Source: Metarhizium brunneum | Lineage: Eukaryota; Ascomycota; Sordariomycetes; Hypocreales; Clavicipitaceae | Length of the DNA stretch: 64,000 bases | NCBI RefSeq assembly: GCF_013426205.1 | Contig: NC_089426.1 | Location: 1,922,001 to 1,986,000 of the forward strand | Direction of reading: 5' to 3' | Part shown: in pieces, positions 20,477 through 31,432 of the stretch | How the letters are laid out: every line of letters begins with the position of its first letter | Numbering within the stretch: the first letter of the stretch is position 1 | The notes under the pieces: generated by a model | Seen by the model: the letters and a program-made list of their open reading frames with translations, nothing else | Told to the model about the DNA's origin: nothing | Database searches by the model: none | Position numbers and translations under genes: made by a program

Positions 20477-22835
20477 ATGGCGAGCCAGTTTATTGGACTG
20501 CACATGGAGGTCGTGTTGCGCGAGCCGTTGGGTTATCGGCTCACAGGCATCGTTAGGGATGTTGAGGCGGGAAGCAGCCTGACTCTAACCGATGGTACGT
20601 ATTACAGTCCTTGTTGCGTTTTTTTTTTTTCCCCTCGAACAAGTGCTAGTTTGCTTGATGCTGTGTAACTGACTCTGGTGTCTTTCAGTCCGCGCTGCGT
20701 CCACGGGCAAAGAAGCTGCGCAAATGACGATTGATGCCGCTAACATTGCTGGTCTTTCTGAGGTAACCTCCAAGCAGGTCTCGCCTACCAAATATGTTTC
20801 CCCTGCTTTGGAGGCTGGGCACCCCCCCGTCCCGCAACCTGCACCGCCGAATCAGCAATTACCACAATCCTTCGTTGATCCGGCAATTTTGAGCGTTGGC
20901 AGACGTCCGACTTCGAATACCCCGTCGGCTTCTGCTCCCGGGCCGCAGTACCAATCTGACAAAGGAGAAGTCCCTGTTGAGCGGCCGGGGATTCTTTCTT
21001 CGGTAACCTCTAACGACTTGCAAGGCAGGAGGCCTGAGCAGGATATACTGGATTCAATCCAGGGCTTGAAGATCAGCCATAACAGCAATTCTGGCCGCCA
21101 GGCCTCAACAGCAGGGGCGGCATCTCAAACTCCGTCACAGAAGAAGAAGGGTCGTTCAAAGAACTCCAAGCAGGCCAAGGCGAATAATGCTACATATCAG
21201 GACAAGCAAGATGCTGATGGATCTAACGTGAGCGGTCATGGCAAAGGCTGGAGACAAACACCAATCCTCCATAGCACACCACACTTCCAGCCGTATAACT
21301 CTCTAAAGAGAAACGACAAAGGTCGCAAGGGGCTTGCTGACAACGGCTGGGCTTCTGAGGACGTGACTGAGGAAATGGGCGACTTTGATTTCGAAAATAA
21401 TCTAGCCAAGTTTGACAAGCGCACCATCTTTGACCAGATGCGTAAGGAGGACGAAATCGACGACGCTGATCGTCTTGTATCGCACAATCGGCGACCGAAA
21501 CCCGGCACGGCAGGCGGCAAAAACTTGCACTATACAGAAATGGTCCTCGATGTGCCTTCTTCCAAGGGCGGACAAAACGCCGACTTCTGGAACAGCGAGG
21601 CGGAACTGGGGGTGAATGAGTCGGAGAGACCGAGTGGACGAGAGGCGAAGAACGGCGGTGCTTCTTCTGCTACAGCGGCGGCTGCGGCGGCTCCTGTCAA
21701 GCCGCGAGCGGAGAGTAAGTCGGGGCTTTCAAGGCGTTCACAATCCCGCAAGGCAAGTGGCGCCGTTACAAGCCAGCCGCTCAGCAGGGTGAACTCGTCT
21801 GTACGTTTATCTCAATCCTCCACCCGATGGCCGACGCCTAAATCAGGCAACCGTGACGCTGATGGCCGTTTACAGCAGCGGGTCGAGCAGGCCGGTCTCT
21901 ACCTCATCCCCTCCCAGCGCCGCCTCGAAGCCATTTCCACTCTGCAAATGCTTAATCTCGAAAACATTGCCGCCAACGAGATTGGCTTCTCAGAAGCCCT
22001 CATGGCGGAAAACGCCGGCCGTGGCATAGCAGAAGTAGCAGTCACAGCATTGTCTGATCCTGCCACGAAAGTCCGATTTGGACTCGCTCTAGCCGCCCCA
22101 ACAACTGACATCTCCTCATCTCTGGGTGCTTCGACTATTGTCGTCCTCGCAGGCAACAACAAGTCTGGTATTCGGGCCCTGGCGGCGGCTCGTCACTTGC
22201 GCAACAAGAACTTTGACGTCCTAGTCTGCCTTGTGGGTTTCGAGCGCGAAAAGGACCTTTTGGAAGACTTGCGGCGGCAAATACAGCTATACCGTGCATT
22301 TGGAGGTAAAGTCCACAACAAGAATGACTTTTTCGAGCATCTCCGCAGATCTTCTGCTTCGGCAACCCCCGTCTCCGTATCTCTCATCATAGATGCCCTC
22401 CTCGGATTGACCATGTCCTTTGAAGAACTCCGCATAGGCGACCAAGCGACCGTCTACGAACTGATGGAGTGGGCGAACCGCAACGAAGCCTTTGTCTTAT
22501 CCGTCGACGTGCCAACGGGCATCGACCCTACCTCTGGCAAAATCGCCGTCATCGACGGCGCTCACCTCTACGTCAAACCGCGATACGTCGTCGCTATAGG
22601 AGCACCCAAGAAGGGGCTACTGGAGGCCGTCACGCCCCCTCTGGACGGAGAGCCTGGCCCCCTGAGCAGCGGCGCCCACGAAGATGAGTGGCGACTGTTT
22701 ATTGCAGATATGGGGCTGGGCAGCGCGGTGTGGAGAAAGGCAGGGACCAAGGTACGCAAGGGCATCGACTTTGATGGCAAGTGGGTGCTTGAGATGCGGT
22801 ATCAAGGCGTGGAAGATGACTATGAAGAGGATTGA
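20477..22835 (+). CDS. edc3: Enhancer of mRNA-decapping protein 3 (Edc3)
   Basis: P-body scaffold that activates the Dcp2 decapping enzyme and binds DEAD-box helicase Dhh1. Exons 20477-20594 and 20689-22835 (intron 94 bp, GTACGT..CAG, with a long poly-T stretch) give 754 aa. The first exon encodes the start of an LSm-like domain (MASQFIGLHMEVVLREPLGY, continuing to LTLTDVRAA after splicing). A long disordered region (about 85-260) is rich in Ser, Pro, Gln and Lys. The FDF motif (DFDFENNLAKFDKRTIFDQM, 271-290) is the helicase-binding segment. A C-terminal YjeF-N (Rossmann-like) domain (about 440-715) contains ENAGRGIAEVA, IVVLAGNNKSGIRALAAARHL and SVDVPTGIDPTSGK; in Edc3 this domain dimerises. 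The order LSm-FDF-YjeF_N is diagnostic. Confidence 0.95.
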
Positions 22836-23257
22836 GGCTGGTGCATTCGAGATAATTCATGGCTTTAGCGGGGAAAAGGATGGACTATTCTTTATGTCTC
22901 TGAAACGGACTTGAGCGATGCTGTTATTTTTTTTAAATGGGGCCAGCTTCAAAATTGCATTATTTTAAGCGTTGTAATTACCTTAGCTCGTCTGGCGACG
23001 ATGTATTACGATCCAAGACATATCAATGAATAGTACCCCTGTGGGATACTGAAAATAGTAGCAAATTGTTTGACGGGTGACTCGGGGTGAGGGGTGTTGA
23101 TAATGCGCATTGTACGGCGTTGTATACATGTTACTATTCCGAAGCTCTTGGCAAGGGATGAAATATTGCCGGGGCTGTGGGCATTATATACATTGTCACA
23201 TGAAAAAAGTACCAAAAAAACAGTCAATGTATTTCATTCGCGAGACGCCCCTATAAC
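22836..23257. other. Spacer between EDC3 and the Gag-like ORF
   Basis: About 420 bp of A/T-rich sequence between convergent frames. No reverse-transcriptase, integrase or LTR-like sequence recognised downstream of the Gag-like ORF. Confidence 0.6.
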
Positions 23258-23824
23258 TTAGGTACTACTGTGCGGCACACGAGACCCTCTCCTTCTTCGC
23301 GGTTTGTTACGCCTAGGACTACCTAAGCGCATAGGTGTTCCGAGTTCATTCCGTGTGCTCCATTGAAACGGGGCAAACTCCCTTTGAATTTCCTTGACCA
23401 GCTGCCTTAGGGTGAAATCGCCATTGTGCTTTTCCCAAAGACGATCTCTAATTGATCCATAGATGATTGGGTCGAGCGTTGAGGAAATCCACCCAAGTAT
23501 AACGTATGTTCGGGACTTAATGTCTTCATACTTTTCCCGTTTGAAGGAGTATTCCACGTGTAGTATTGAATGTACGTCTGAAAATCGAATATCTGGGTCT
23601 ATTTCTTGATACCGTGGAAGCTCTTGAATGGCGCTGTGGATGGTTGGCGGCGCGGGCTCAGATAACTTATCCGTTAACTGCTCCTCTTGATTAGGGTCAA
23701 TCATGCCCCAAAGACGATTATCCTCAGCGATGATTTGTAGGTGAGTGAGCCAGGCGTTCCAATGACTTGGAAGCTCAAGTTGCACCTTCTTTGGGGGTAT
23801 ATATACCTCGTTGTTGATATACAT
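23258..23824 (-). CDS. Solitary Gag-like protein related to Ty1/copia retrotransposon Gag
   Basis: 188 aa from the ATG at 23824; the frame is open for another 59 codons upstream, but that part looks unlike protein. It begins MYINNEVYIPPKKVQLELPS, followed by HWNAWLTHLQIIAEDNRLW, which matches the opening of fungal copia-type Gag proteins (a target block, then an N/W-rich helix W..W). The middle is helical (EYSFKREKYEDIKSRTYVILGWISSTL), resembling the UBN2/Gag core, with SIRDRLWEKHNGDFTLRQLVKEIQ downstream. The tail (last about 30 residues) is Arg/Pro-rich (RRNKPRRRRGSR). There is no zinc knuckle and no protease, integrase or reverse transcriptase follows. It may be a remnant, a non-autonomous element, or a domesticated Gag. 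The family assignment rests on pattern memory, not a search. Confidence 0.6.
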   Translation of the reverse strand: MYINNEVYIPPKKVQLELPSHWNAWLTHLQIIAEDNRLWGMIDPNQEEQLTDKLSEPAPPTIHSAIQELPRYQEIDPDIRFSDVHSILHVEYSFKREKYEDIKSRTYVILGWISSTLDPIIYGSIRDRLWEKHNGDFTLRQLVKEIQREFAPFQWSTRNELGTPMRLGSPRRNKPRRRRGSRVPHSST

Positions 23825-26446
23825 TGGAAGCTTGGAAATGTGAAAAGAACTGACATATTGACACGCACACAATTGAAGGCTTTGGGCGCTGTGCAAGTGG
23901 CAGGAAAGGTGCGGAGGTACGGAGTAGAATGTCCACTGTAACAGGGTCGTGGCCACGCCACAGTATGTTAGACACCGTACATATACTGTCTGGTGCGTCA
24001 AATGTCACACGCTGTCCCAGACGAACCATTGAAAGCTTCGGTTGCTAGGATTACTTAGATATCTGCACTGGGCGCAACTGTTTCCTGATGTGGACAGGGG
24101 GTACATATGCATCGTGTAACCACCGTGTCTTAACGAATAGCGACACATGTTCACAAACCTTGATATTCCCAGCATTGCAGGACGGTCCCTTGAGCCGCTT
24201 TATTTACAACGCTCCCTGCCGTGATAACGTGACATAAATGTGCGGCTCGCCCCCCATCTTGGCACCCCAAAGGCAGAGGACACGCGATGGCCCAAGCCAT
24301 GCGTGCTACAGGTCAAGCTTTGCCAAGGGACAGTGGTAGTACTAGTACGTAGTAGTAATGTGCGGTCCAGGTCCAGGGCAGAAGGGACAAATTGACAGAT
24401 TCAGCTGCTTGAATTACTGCGTGAAGTTTAATCTCGGAGAGTCAGTGTGTTCCCAATGCCAAGAAAGGCAGGTGTTTACGGACGACATGGGACGACACGA
24501 GCTGGCAAATGTTGATCCTGATTGTCAGGGTCCCCCTGCAGTTCCTTATGGAAATGTGCTGACGCCTATCACTTTATCAACTCTACATGTAATGGCCACC
24601 ATATCTGGCAGTATGGCGGGAGACGCGGGGGGGTCTTTGCAGCTCAAAGACGGCACTCGTTATGCCTCCCATAAGTGGCACAGAGAGGCCCAAGTGGTGA
24701 GACTAGATTAAAGTGTGGCGTCGCAGAGGCAGTGTTAAAGTTTGTCTTGCGGCGCTTTGGTGAGGGGAGACTCGAGAGGGAGGGGGGTATCCAGTGATCC
24801 ACGCCATGCGTCAAGCAAGGCCGGGATGTTCTAGTGCGCTTCCATTGTCCAGCAACTGCCGCCCGCGGCCCAACCGCCTCGATTCGGTGACGTTTGATAT
24901 TGATCTCGGACTCTAAAGTTATAATGGGTTAGCACAATGAACACTAGAAACGGTGGGCTACTAGAGGCATCGGCATGCGTCTTAATACAACATTGAAAGT
25001 ATTGAGTTGTGTTGCGTTGCACGTAGGTTTCGCAACGGCTTGCCGGCTCTAATGTCCCCGCCTTGTTGTATCATATTGCGTCTGATGTCCGCGGAGGAGT
25101 TCAAAGGCCGATAGGGGTTCAATGTTCCGTAAGACGTGGCCCAAAGCAGACGGCAGAATGGTCGAGGAGAATGGAAGTCATGTTCATGCTGGCGGCACTG
25201 GGTGCAGAGAATTGATCCATTCATCCAGGGAGAGGGCAGGCGCCACGTAAATGACTTGCCTTTTCTGCACCGTACGATTACGGCTTTGCCAGCAAAGGCG
25301 GGAAAGGGAAAGACCAGCCAGCGTTGAGGACCAAAGAAGAGGGTTTAACTAGCCCTTCCGCGGGGGCTTGAGATGGAGCCGGACTCCTGTCCTGTTTGAA
25401 CATATCGGCCCTCGAATGTTCAATGTTGTCACCAGACTCACCAGACAGTACATATTCATCAATGCTCACCACCCGGCTTGCCACCAACTCACCACCCCGA
25501 CGCCGCATCACACCCGTTGCCGAAACTCCCAGCTTTGGGTGTGCACCGCCTCCACTGTGCGGAGTCTTGAATTGGTCCCAACGAATCAGTCCATTCTTTG
25601 GTCATGACGACTTTGGTTTTGGGGAACTAGTGTCTCGGCGTCGCTACGATAAGATGGGAGAGAAGACAACTTTGAGCACATCGCGAAACCCATTCATCGG
25701 CCCTGGGCCATCTCTCTCCTCCAGCACTTGGCTTTGATACGATCGCAATTGGCAGCCTTGTCAATCAAGCTTCTTCCCGTCGGTGACACACATGCATGGC
25801 AACGGCGACTCTCCACAGCCAAGAAATTCAAATTGGCGCCTCGCAGAGTACGTACCTAGGTACCTAGTACTCCGTACGGTAGACTCAATTCCCACCTCTG
25901 TCCTCCGCCCCGCTGCGGCCGTTTTGATTGGGGACACCAGCCAGTAATTATCGCTGGGGAGTTGGCAGTTGTCGGGCATTCCTGGACCAGGTCAGGCCAG
26001 GTGCTCCTAGTTGACGTTGAACGGTCCGAGCCACCAACCAGTTCTGAACTTGGCCGTCGACCTCGACCATTCAGACTCGCAATTCTCTCCAAAATCAAAC
26101 TGCAAGCTTCACCACCACTCATACCAGCCTCCGATCCTCTGTATCCGTCGACATACCGTATGCTCCTTGCACGTTTCCAATTCACTTACCGACCGTACCA
26201 GCATCCTATCGACGCCTGCAGTGTCTGCGCGACCTAGTACGAGTACGACTCGCGCCAATCGTGACGTCTCCTACCCCTACGTGCATACGAAATTCATTCA
26301 CCAACGTCTCGCTCCTTCATCGATGGCGCGCCCGCGCTAGGAACGTCATCTTCCTTCGTCTGCACCTTGCCGGCACCTTGACTACGACTGCGCCGCCGCG
26401 AACCTGATCCGGTTCCTGCGTCAGTCGGGCAAAGGCAAGGCCAGTC
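23825..26446. other. Intergenic region, Gag-like ORF to palH
   Basis: About 2.6 kb without a supportable gene. A 117-codon frame at 24358-24711 has several Cys but no recognisable family. TACGGAGTA occurs at 23918-23926. At 25853-25876 TACCTAGGTA is followed closely by TACTCCGTA. The final 400 bp are C/T-rich on the plus strand, consistent with the palH leader. Confidence 0.55.
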
Positions 26447-28822
26447 ATGTCGACGACGGCGAGCATCGTCCCGACTGGGACCAGGACCGTGTCTCTAGTC
26501 ACATCGCTCGTCTCAGCGACCCTAGCGACGACTTCATCGGCGATTCTTTCCACAACCACCACGGCGCCGGATCCTGCTGCCACTTCAGCCTACTGGGGAG
26601 ATGCAAGCCTGAACTCACACGACCAGTCAAACTCGCCTTCTGTATCAAACCTCCGCGAGCCGTTCTATGCGACCACAGTGCCCATGTGCTATGCCCTGGC
26701 CGCCACAACCGTCACCTCGTACATGCTTCTCATCATGCTCTTCGTTACTCCCAGGTCTTTCTTGGATGGTGGTGTTGTGTATCTCGGCCGCCGTTCTGGC
26801 TTCACCCACAGCTCATCGGGGGGTGACAATATTGGTGGTCGGCCATGGCTCCAGAAAGTTGCGGCCCTTACTGTGGCAGTCTCTCTCACTATCGCGACCT
26901 GCGACACATTTCATTTTCTGGCTGAACAATATAAATACGGCGCGCAAAATGCCTCTGTCCTGCAGACAGAGGTTATGGGAAGCATGGAGCTCAGGATCAT
27001 TCGGCTCGTGTCCAACTTTTTTCTCTGGCTAGCTCAGGCCCAAACGTTGATTCGACTATTCCCCCGCCACAGAGAAAAGGTCATCATCAAATGGGTGGCA
27101 TTTGCTCTCATCACTCTCGATCTCATCTTTTCCGCCATCAACAGTTTCAAGCATGGCGACGTCAACCAGAACTACAATCCAATGGCGGGGGGCTTCTCAC
27201 ATCCTATCCCAGCGTTGAATTACATGTTTCAGCTGCTCCTGGGGGTTTTATATGCGGCTTGGGTCATATATTACGCACTTATGAAGAAGCGATATGCCTT
27301 CTACCACCCCTTGATGAAGAACATGTGCCTTTTGGCTATTATATCATTAACCGCTATCCTCATACCTATAGTTTTCTTCATTCTTGATATATCCAACCCT
27401 ACGTTTGCACGTTGGGGTGACTACGTGAGATGGGTTGGGGCGGCGGCTGCAAGTGTTATCGTATGGGAATGGGTTGAACGAATAGAGGCACTCGAGCGCG
27501 AAGAGAAGAAGGGGGGTGTTCTCGGCAGGGAAGTCTTTGAAGGAGAAGAGATGCTCGAAGTGAGCGCCCTGGATTATCCATGGGCTGGAAAACGAAAGCA
27601 CCGAAAGAATGGCAGCTTGGGGGGCCTCGGAGGAAGCGGAGGAGGGGGTCATGCAAGCAGCCACGTCAACGGCAATGCAAATAGTGGCGGCTTTGGAAGC
27701 CTGAACAACCGTAGTCGCACGCAGTTCAATGGACGGTCAACTGTATCAGCCATCACTGGCCGACAACGCGGCGTTGACCGCACTGCGGCACCAGGCCAGG
27801 CTCCCGAGCAGAATACACAGCGAACGATTGGGGACATTTTCCGGCCTCATTGGCCTGCGCGGCCTGCTGCTGCCATGACCCCGGTCAGCAGAACAGATAC
27901 CCCGAGCGCCGCGAGCACGGTGTATGCTGTTCGGTATCAGCCTTCTTCAGAAACAACTGGCCGCACGCCAGACCTCCTAGCACGGACGCCAGATTTGCAT
28001 GCTTCACATGTTGAGCAGCAAGCACATTCTCCTGCGAATACGAATTCACAGCCGTTATCTCAATCTTCACCACCAGAACAGACTCAACACCAAACCACTT
28101 CAGAATTAACCAGACAAAACAGTTCCCCACAAACTAGCCAGACTCGCGTAGAGACTTCATCGCCCAGACAGCAAAGCGGCCACGGAGCACGGCCATCAAC
28201 AAACAGTATACTGGATTTGGAGGCAAACTCGCCAATGCCGAGTCCGGCAGACCGCTGGCGAGCATTGACACAGGTATCCAGTCGCCAATCACCAACGCGG
28301 CAACAGCAGGCGTCCACTCGAGAAGTGAGCCCGCATGACCCAATGGGAAGCCGATGGGACATCAAATCAAGATTAGAGATGTTTGCAGCAAACCAAGCAG
28401 ACAAGATTCGCGAAAAGTTCCGACCGACGACTGACACGGACAGTCTGCCGGTGACTTTTATCCCGGCGCCTCCACGGCAAGGTACAGCGCTGGAGCAAGT
28501 ACTAGAGGAAGAAGGGATAAGCCGGCGGTCCACGTCATCGGATTCAGACGATGAACAACCAAGGAATCAAGGCCAGGCAAGGCATATTGGCAACAGTCAG
28601 GATGGCGATCTGCCTGGTGTTCCGTTTGTAGACTCAGTGAGCCCTCCACTCTGGCCTGGAGTCAGACGGCGTCTAGTGACGTACGAGAACGACGACGAAT
28701 ATTCCTACACAGATGGGTCTCTTGAATCGAGCAGCGACGAAGACGCGAGGGAGGATGAATCGGAGGAAGACTCGGGGCCTCCAAGAGGTGGTGGCACTGA
28801 TGGATCAGCTCGAAGAGAATAG
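26447..28822 (+). CDS. palH: PalH/Rim21 seven-transmembrane ambient-pH sensor
   Basis: Plasma-membrane sensor of the Pal/Rim pathway. At alkaline pH it signals through the arrestin PalF and ESCRT to activate the PacC transcription factor. 791 aa in one exon. Seven membrane segments are visible at about 80-101, 136-152, 181-203, 213-234, 255-277, 293-314 and 328-343. Family blocks include PFYATTVPMCYALAATT, TPRSFLDGG, CDTFHFLAEQY, ELRIIRLVSNFFLWLAQAQT and FPRHREKVIIKW. After the last helix comes WEWVERIEALEREEKKGGVLGREVF and then a long disordered cytoplasmic tail (about 350-791), Ser/Gln/Thr-rich with an acidic end; in PalH this tail binds PalF. The extracellular N-terminus (1-75) is Ser/Thr-rich; the in-frame stop upstream is at 26405. 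I could not find the Cys-containing N-terminal block I associate with the family, so an upstream exon or different start is possible. Confidence 0.92.
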   Translation: MSTTASIVPTGTRTVSLVTSLVSATLATTSSAILSTTTTAPDPAATSAYWGDASLNSHDQSNSPSVSNLREPFYATTVPMCYALAATTVTSYMLLIMLFVTPRSFLDGGVVYLGRRSGFTHSSSGGDNIGGRPWLQKVAALTVAVSLTIATCDTFHFLAEQYKYGAQNASVLQTEVMGSMELRIIRLVSNFFLWLAQAQTLIRLFPRHREKVIIKWVAFALITLDLIFSAINSFKHGDVNQNYNPMAGGFSHPIPALNYMFQLLLGVLYAAWVIYYALMKKRYAFYHPLMKNMCLLAIISLTAILIPIVFFILDISNPTFARWGDYVRWVGAAAASVIVWEWVERIEALEREEKKGGVLGREVFEGEEMLEVSALDYPWAGKRKHRKNGSLGGLGGSGGGGHASSHVNGNANSGGFGSLNNRSRTQFNGRSTVSAITGRQRGVDRTAAPGQAPEQNTQRTIGDIFRPHWPARPAAAMTPVSRTDTPSAASTVYAVRYQPSSETTGRTPDLLARTPDLHASHVEQQAHSPANTNSQPLSQSSPPEQTQHQTTSELTRQNSSPQTSQTRVETSSPRQQSGHGARPSTNSILDLEANSPMPSPADRWRALTQVSSRQSPTRQQQASTREVSPHDPMGSRWDIKSRLEMFAANQADKIREKFRPTTDTDSLPVTFIPAPPRQGTALEQVLEEEGISRRSTSSDSDDEQPRNQGQARHIGNSQDGDLPGVPFVDSVSPPLWPGVRRRLVTYENDDEYSYTDGSLESSSDEDAREDESEEDSGPPRGGGTDGSARRE

Positions 28823-30067
28823 CTGTGCCGGTGGGAGAGGGTCTGACTGGATTTTTGTTTTTCTGTTCCCTTTTTTTTTTTCAAAAATTATTTGATCTTC
28901 TCAGCGCGGCGTTTGGGGGCCCTTTGTGGCAGGCATACTTGTTACAGGAAGGGCGATGATGGATTATCTGCGAGGGCCGTTTGGGGCTTCTTACAGTTGG
29001 CTTCTTTCATCAGGAGATACTGATTACATACGCAACGGATCAAAGTTTCAGACATGTACATGGCATTTCGCGTCTTGTTCAGGCGAGCGGAGGTTGGCAG
29101 CATTTCTACGATGTCAGCGGCTACGATTATGAAATGGAGCAGGCGTTCAGGAGTAATCTATTGGCATGGAGAGAGGGAGAATTAGCCGACTAGAGCATCG
29201 GTTGGTTTGTTGTGTTTGATAGTTGCACAGGAGCATGTACATAGATGTGCAGCATGCAAATCAACAAGTTGGAGTTGGAGCAGATGTGGCGTCTCGATAT
29301 TTGCGGGCGAGATGTGCTTTTCTATTACTCTGTACGGAGACGTTACCCATGAGCGACCAAGTGGACGAAAATGTGCCTGCAGCAAACCCCGCCCCTGGTC
29401 GACACCCTCGATTTGGGTCTTGGCGGTCTTTATGATTGGCCAGGTGGCTTGGGTTCGCAAATTACGGAGTACGGGATGTGGAAATGCATCAATTTCGACG
29501 GACGGCATGTCAGAGTGTCCACGCGACTTGGTGGCCTCCGTGATTGCCGGGCCTTTCGCACGCTCGAGGGAGTGTACACGGTGTGGTATGCGGATTGGTT
29601 TGAATCAAGAGAATCGGCATGTGCGGAATTGCCTTGTGAGGGATTGCGTAGAGTTATGGCGTAGAGAACGTGTGAGTGATGACGTCGTCGTCGACTTGAC
29701 TTACACCGTTTGCTCGCGGGGGAAGGGGATAGCTATCAATTGATGCGTACAACATGGCCAAGCCATTGAAGGCCATTCATTGCATTCAATGCTCGGCCCA
29801 AGCAAAATCGTCCAAGCGTTGCTGACAAGGTACTACTTGGCACAGGAAAAAAAAAATTAAAGGGACATCTGGACCGAAAAAAAATAATAAAGGCCTGTTA
29901 CTCCATTCAGCTGCGGCGACGGCAATCTAATCTCCCTCCTGCGCACCCCCCAAAAAAAAACCCCCACCGGTGTCAACATTTTCGTCTTGTTGCTCTTCTT
30001 CTCATCCCCGCCTCTCCCCAACTCTTCAACATCGAAAAGAAAGGCCGCACACAAACACACAGCAATC
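28823..30067. other. Intergenic region, palH to LAG1-type gene
   Basis: About 1.2 kb, no supportable gene. It contains TACGGAGTA at 29463-29471. Several A-rich runs near 29848-29960 and a C/T-rich leader run up to the ATG at 30068, typical of a fungal housekeeping promoter with poly(dA:dT). Confidence 0.6.
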
Positions 30068-31432
30068 ATGTCGGAGCCCTTTCCGCTGCTCAACAGCCCC
30101 GCGGAGCAGCTGCACAGCCTCGAGGTCGAGGGCACGAGACGGCGTCGAAAATCCAGCGGTCTGGGCAGCGAGATTCGCGCGGGCGACACTGGCGCCCCGG
30201 CATTTGCCTCGAGCAAGGCCAGCCTCGACCACCACCATGGTCACCACGACTCGAAAAATGGCGGCGAGTCGTCGTCGTCGGCGGCATCTCCCAACGGCAG
30301 CAGCGCCGGCGGCAGCAGCAAGCGTCTCTCCAAACGCCGCCGTGCACGCGGCCTGCTCTCGCGCGTGCGGCAGACGTGCGTGAGGCACACGTGGGTGCTG
30401 CCCCTGGCCATCCTCTGCCTCTTCCTCTCGGGCTACGCCGTCAACCCGAGCGAATCCAACCCGCTGCACCGCTTCATCTTCCTCTCGTACCGGCTGCCGC
30501 AGAGCCAGGGCGACGCCTCGCAGCCCGTCCACTACGGCAAGGGCCCCTGGGACGTGGCCTTTGTGGCCTTCTACACCGTCGTGCTCTCCTTCACGCGCGA
30601 GTTCATCATGCAGGAGATGCTGCGGCCGTGGGCGCGCGCCGCCGGCCTCAGGCGCAACAAGCAGGCGCGCTTCATGGAGCAGGCCTACACCGCCGTCTAC
30701 TTCCTCTTCCTCGGCCCGGCCGGCGTCTTCGTCATGTCGCGCACCCCCGTCTGGTACTTCAACACCCGCGGCATGTACGAGGCCTTCCCGCACCGCTCCC
30801 ACGAGGCCCCCGTCAAGTTCTACTACCTCTTCCAGGCCGCCTACTGGGCCCAGCAGGCCATCGTCCTGCTCCTCGGCATGGAGAAGCCGCGCAAGGACTT
30901 CAAGGAGCTCGTCGGCCACCACGTCGTCAGCCTCGCCCTCATCGCCCTCAGCTACCGCTTCCACTTCACCTATATGGGCATCGCCGTCTACACCACCCAC
31001 GACATCAGCGACTTCTTCCTCGCCACCTCCAAGGTCCTCAACTACCTCGACCACCCCCTCGTCGGGCCCTACTTCTTCGTCTTCGTCTGCGTCTGGATCT
31101 ACCTCCGCCACGTCGTCAACCTGCGCATCCTGTGGTCCCTCTTCACCGAGTTCCGCACCGTCGGCCCCTTTGAGCTCGACTGGGCCACCGAGCAGTACAA
31201 GTGCTGGATCTCCCAGTACATCACCACCGCCCTGCTCGCCTCCCTGCAGGCCCTCAACCTCTTCTGGCTCTTCTACATTATCCGCATCGCCTACCGCTTC
31301 GTCCGGGACAGCACCGCCGACGACGACCGCTCCGAGGACGAGGACGACGCAGACGCCGTCGCCGACGAGCCCGCCAAGCCCGTTCCCACCTTGGAAATCA
31401 ATGGAAAGGCTGTCAACGGCAACTCACATTAA
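30068..31432 (+). CDS. lag1: Ceramide synthase, LAG1/LAC1 family (TLC domain)
   Basis: Endoplasmic-reticulum acyl-CoA-dependent ceramide synthase (sphinganine N-acyltransferase). 454 aa, no intron. The start at 30068 follows AATC and gives MSEPFPLLNS; the frame is open 27 codons further upstream, but that part reads like leader. The N-terminus (1-95) is disordered with His and Ser runs. A first membrane span is at about 108-125. The TLC domain (about 200-415) carries the Lag1 motif: GHHVVSLALIALSYRF with the catalytic His pair H284-H285, then THDISDFFLATSKVLNYL with D312 and D315. Further spans follow to about 412. The C-terminus is acidic (STADDDRSEDEDDADA), a casein-kinase-2-like tail as in yeast Lag1/Lac1. 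Third-position C is extremely frequent compared with neighbours, which generates long spurious frames on both strands. Confidence 0.95.
   Translation: MSEPFPLLNSPAEQLHSLEVEGTRRRRKSSGLGSEIRAGDTGAPAFASSKASLDHHHGHHDSKNGGESSSSAASPNGSSAGGSSKRLSKRRRARGLLSRVRQTCVRHTWVLPLAILCLFLSGYAVNPSESNPLHRFIFLSYRLPQSQGDASQPVHYGKGPWDVAFVAFYTVVLSFTREFIMQEMLRPWARAAGLRRNKQARFMEQAYTAVYFLFLGPAGVFVMSRTPVWYFNTRGMYEAFPHRSHEAPVKFYYLFQAAYWAQQAIVLLLGMEKPRKDFKELVGHHVVSLALIALSYRFHFTYMGIAVYTTHDISDFFLATSKVLNYLDHPLVGPYFFVFVCVWIYLRHVVNLRILWSLFTEFRTVGPFELDWATEQYKCWISQYITTALLASLQALNLFWLFYIIRIAYRFVRDSTADDDRSEDEDDADAVADEPAKPVPTLEINGKAVNGNSH

Noticed and set aside
24358..24711. 117-codon Cys-containing frame
   Set aside because: No signal peptide, no regular Cys pattern and no recognisable family; could be chance.
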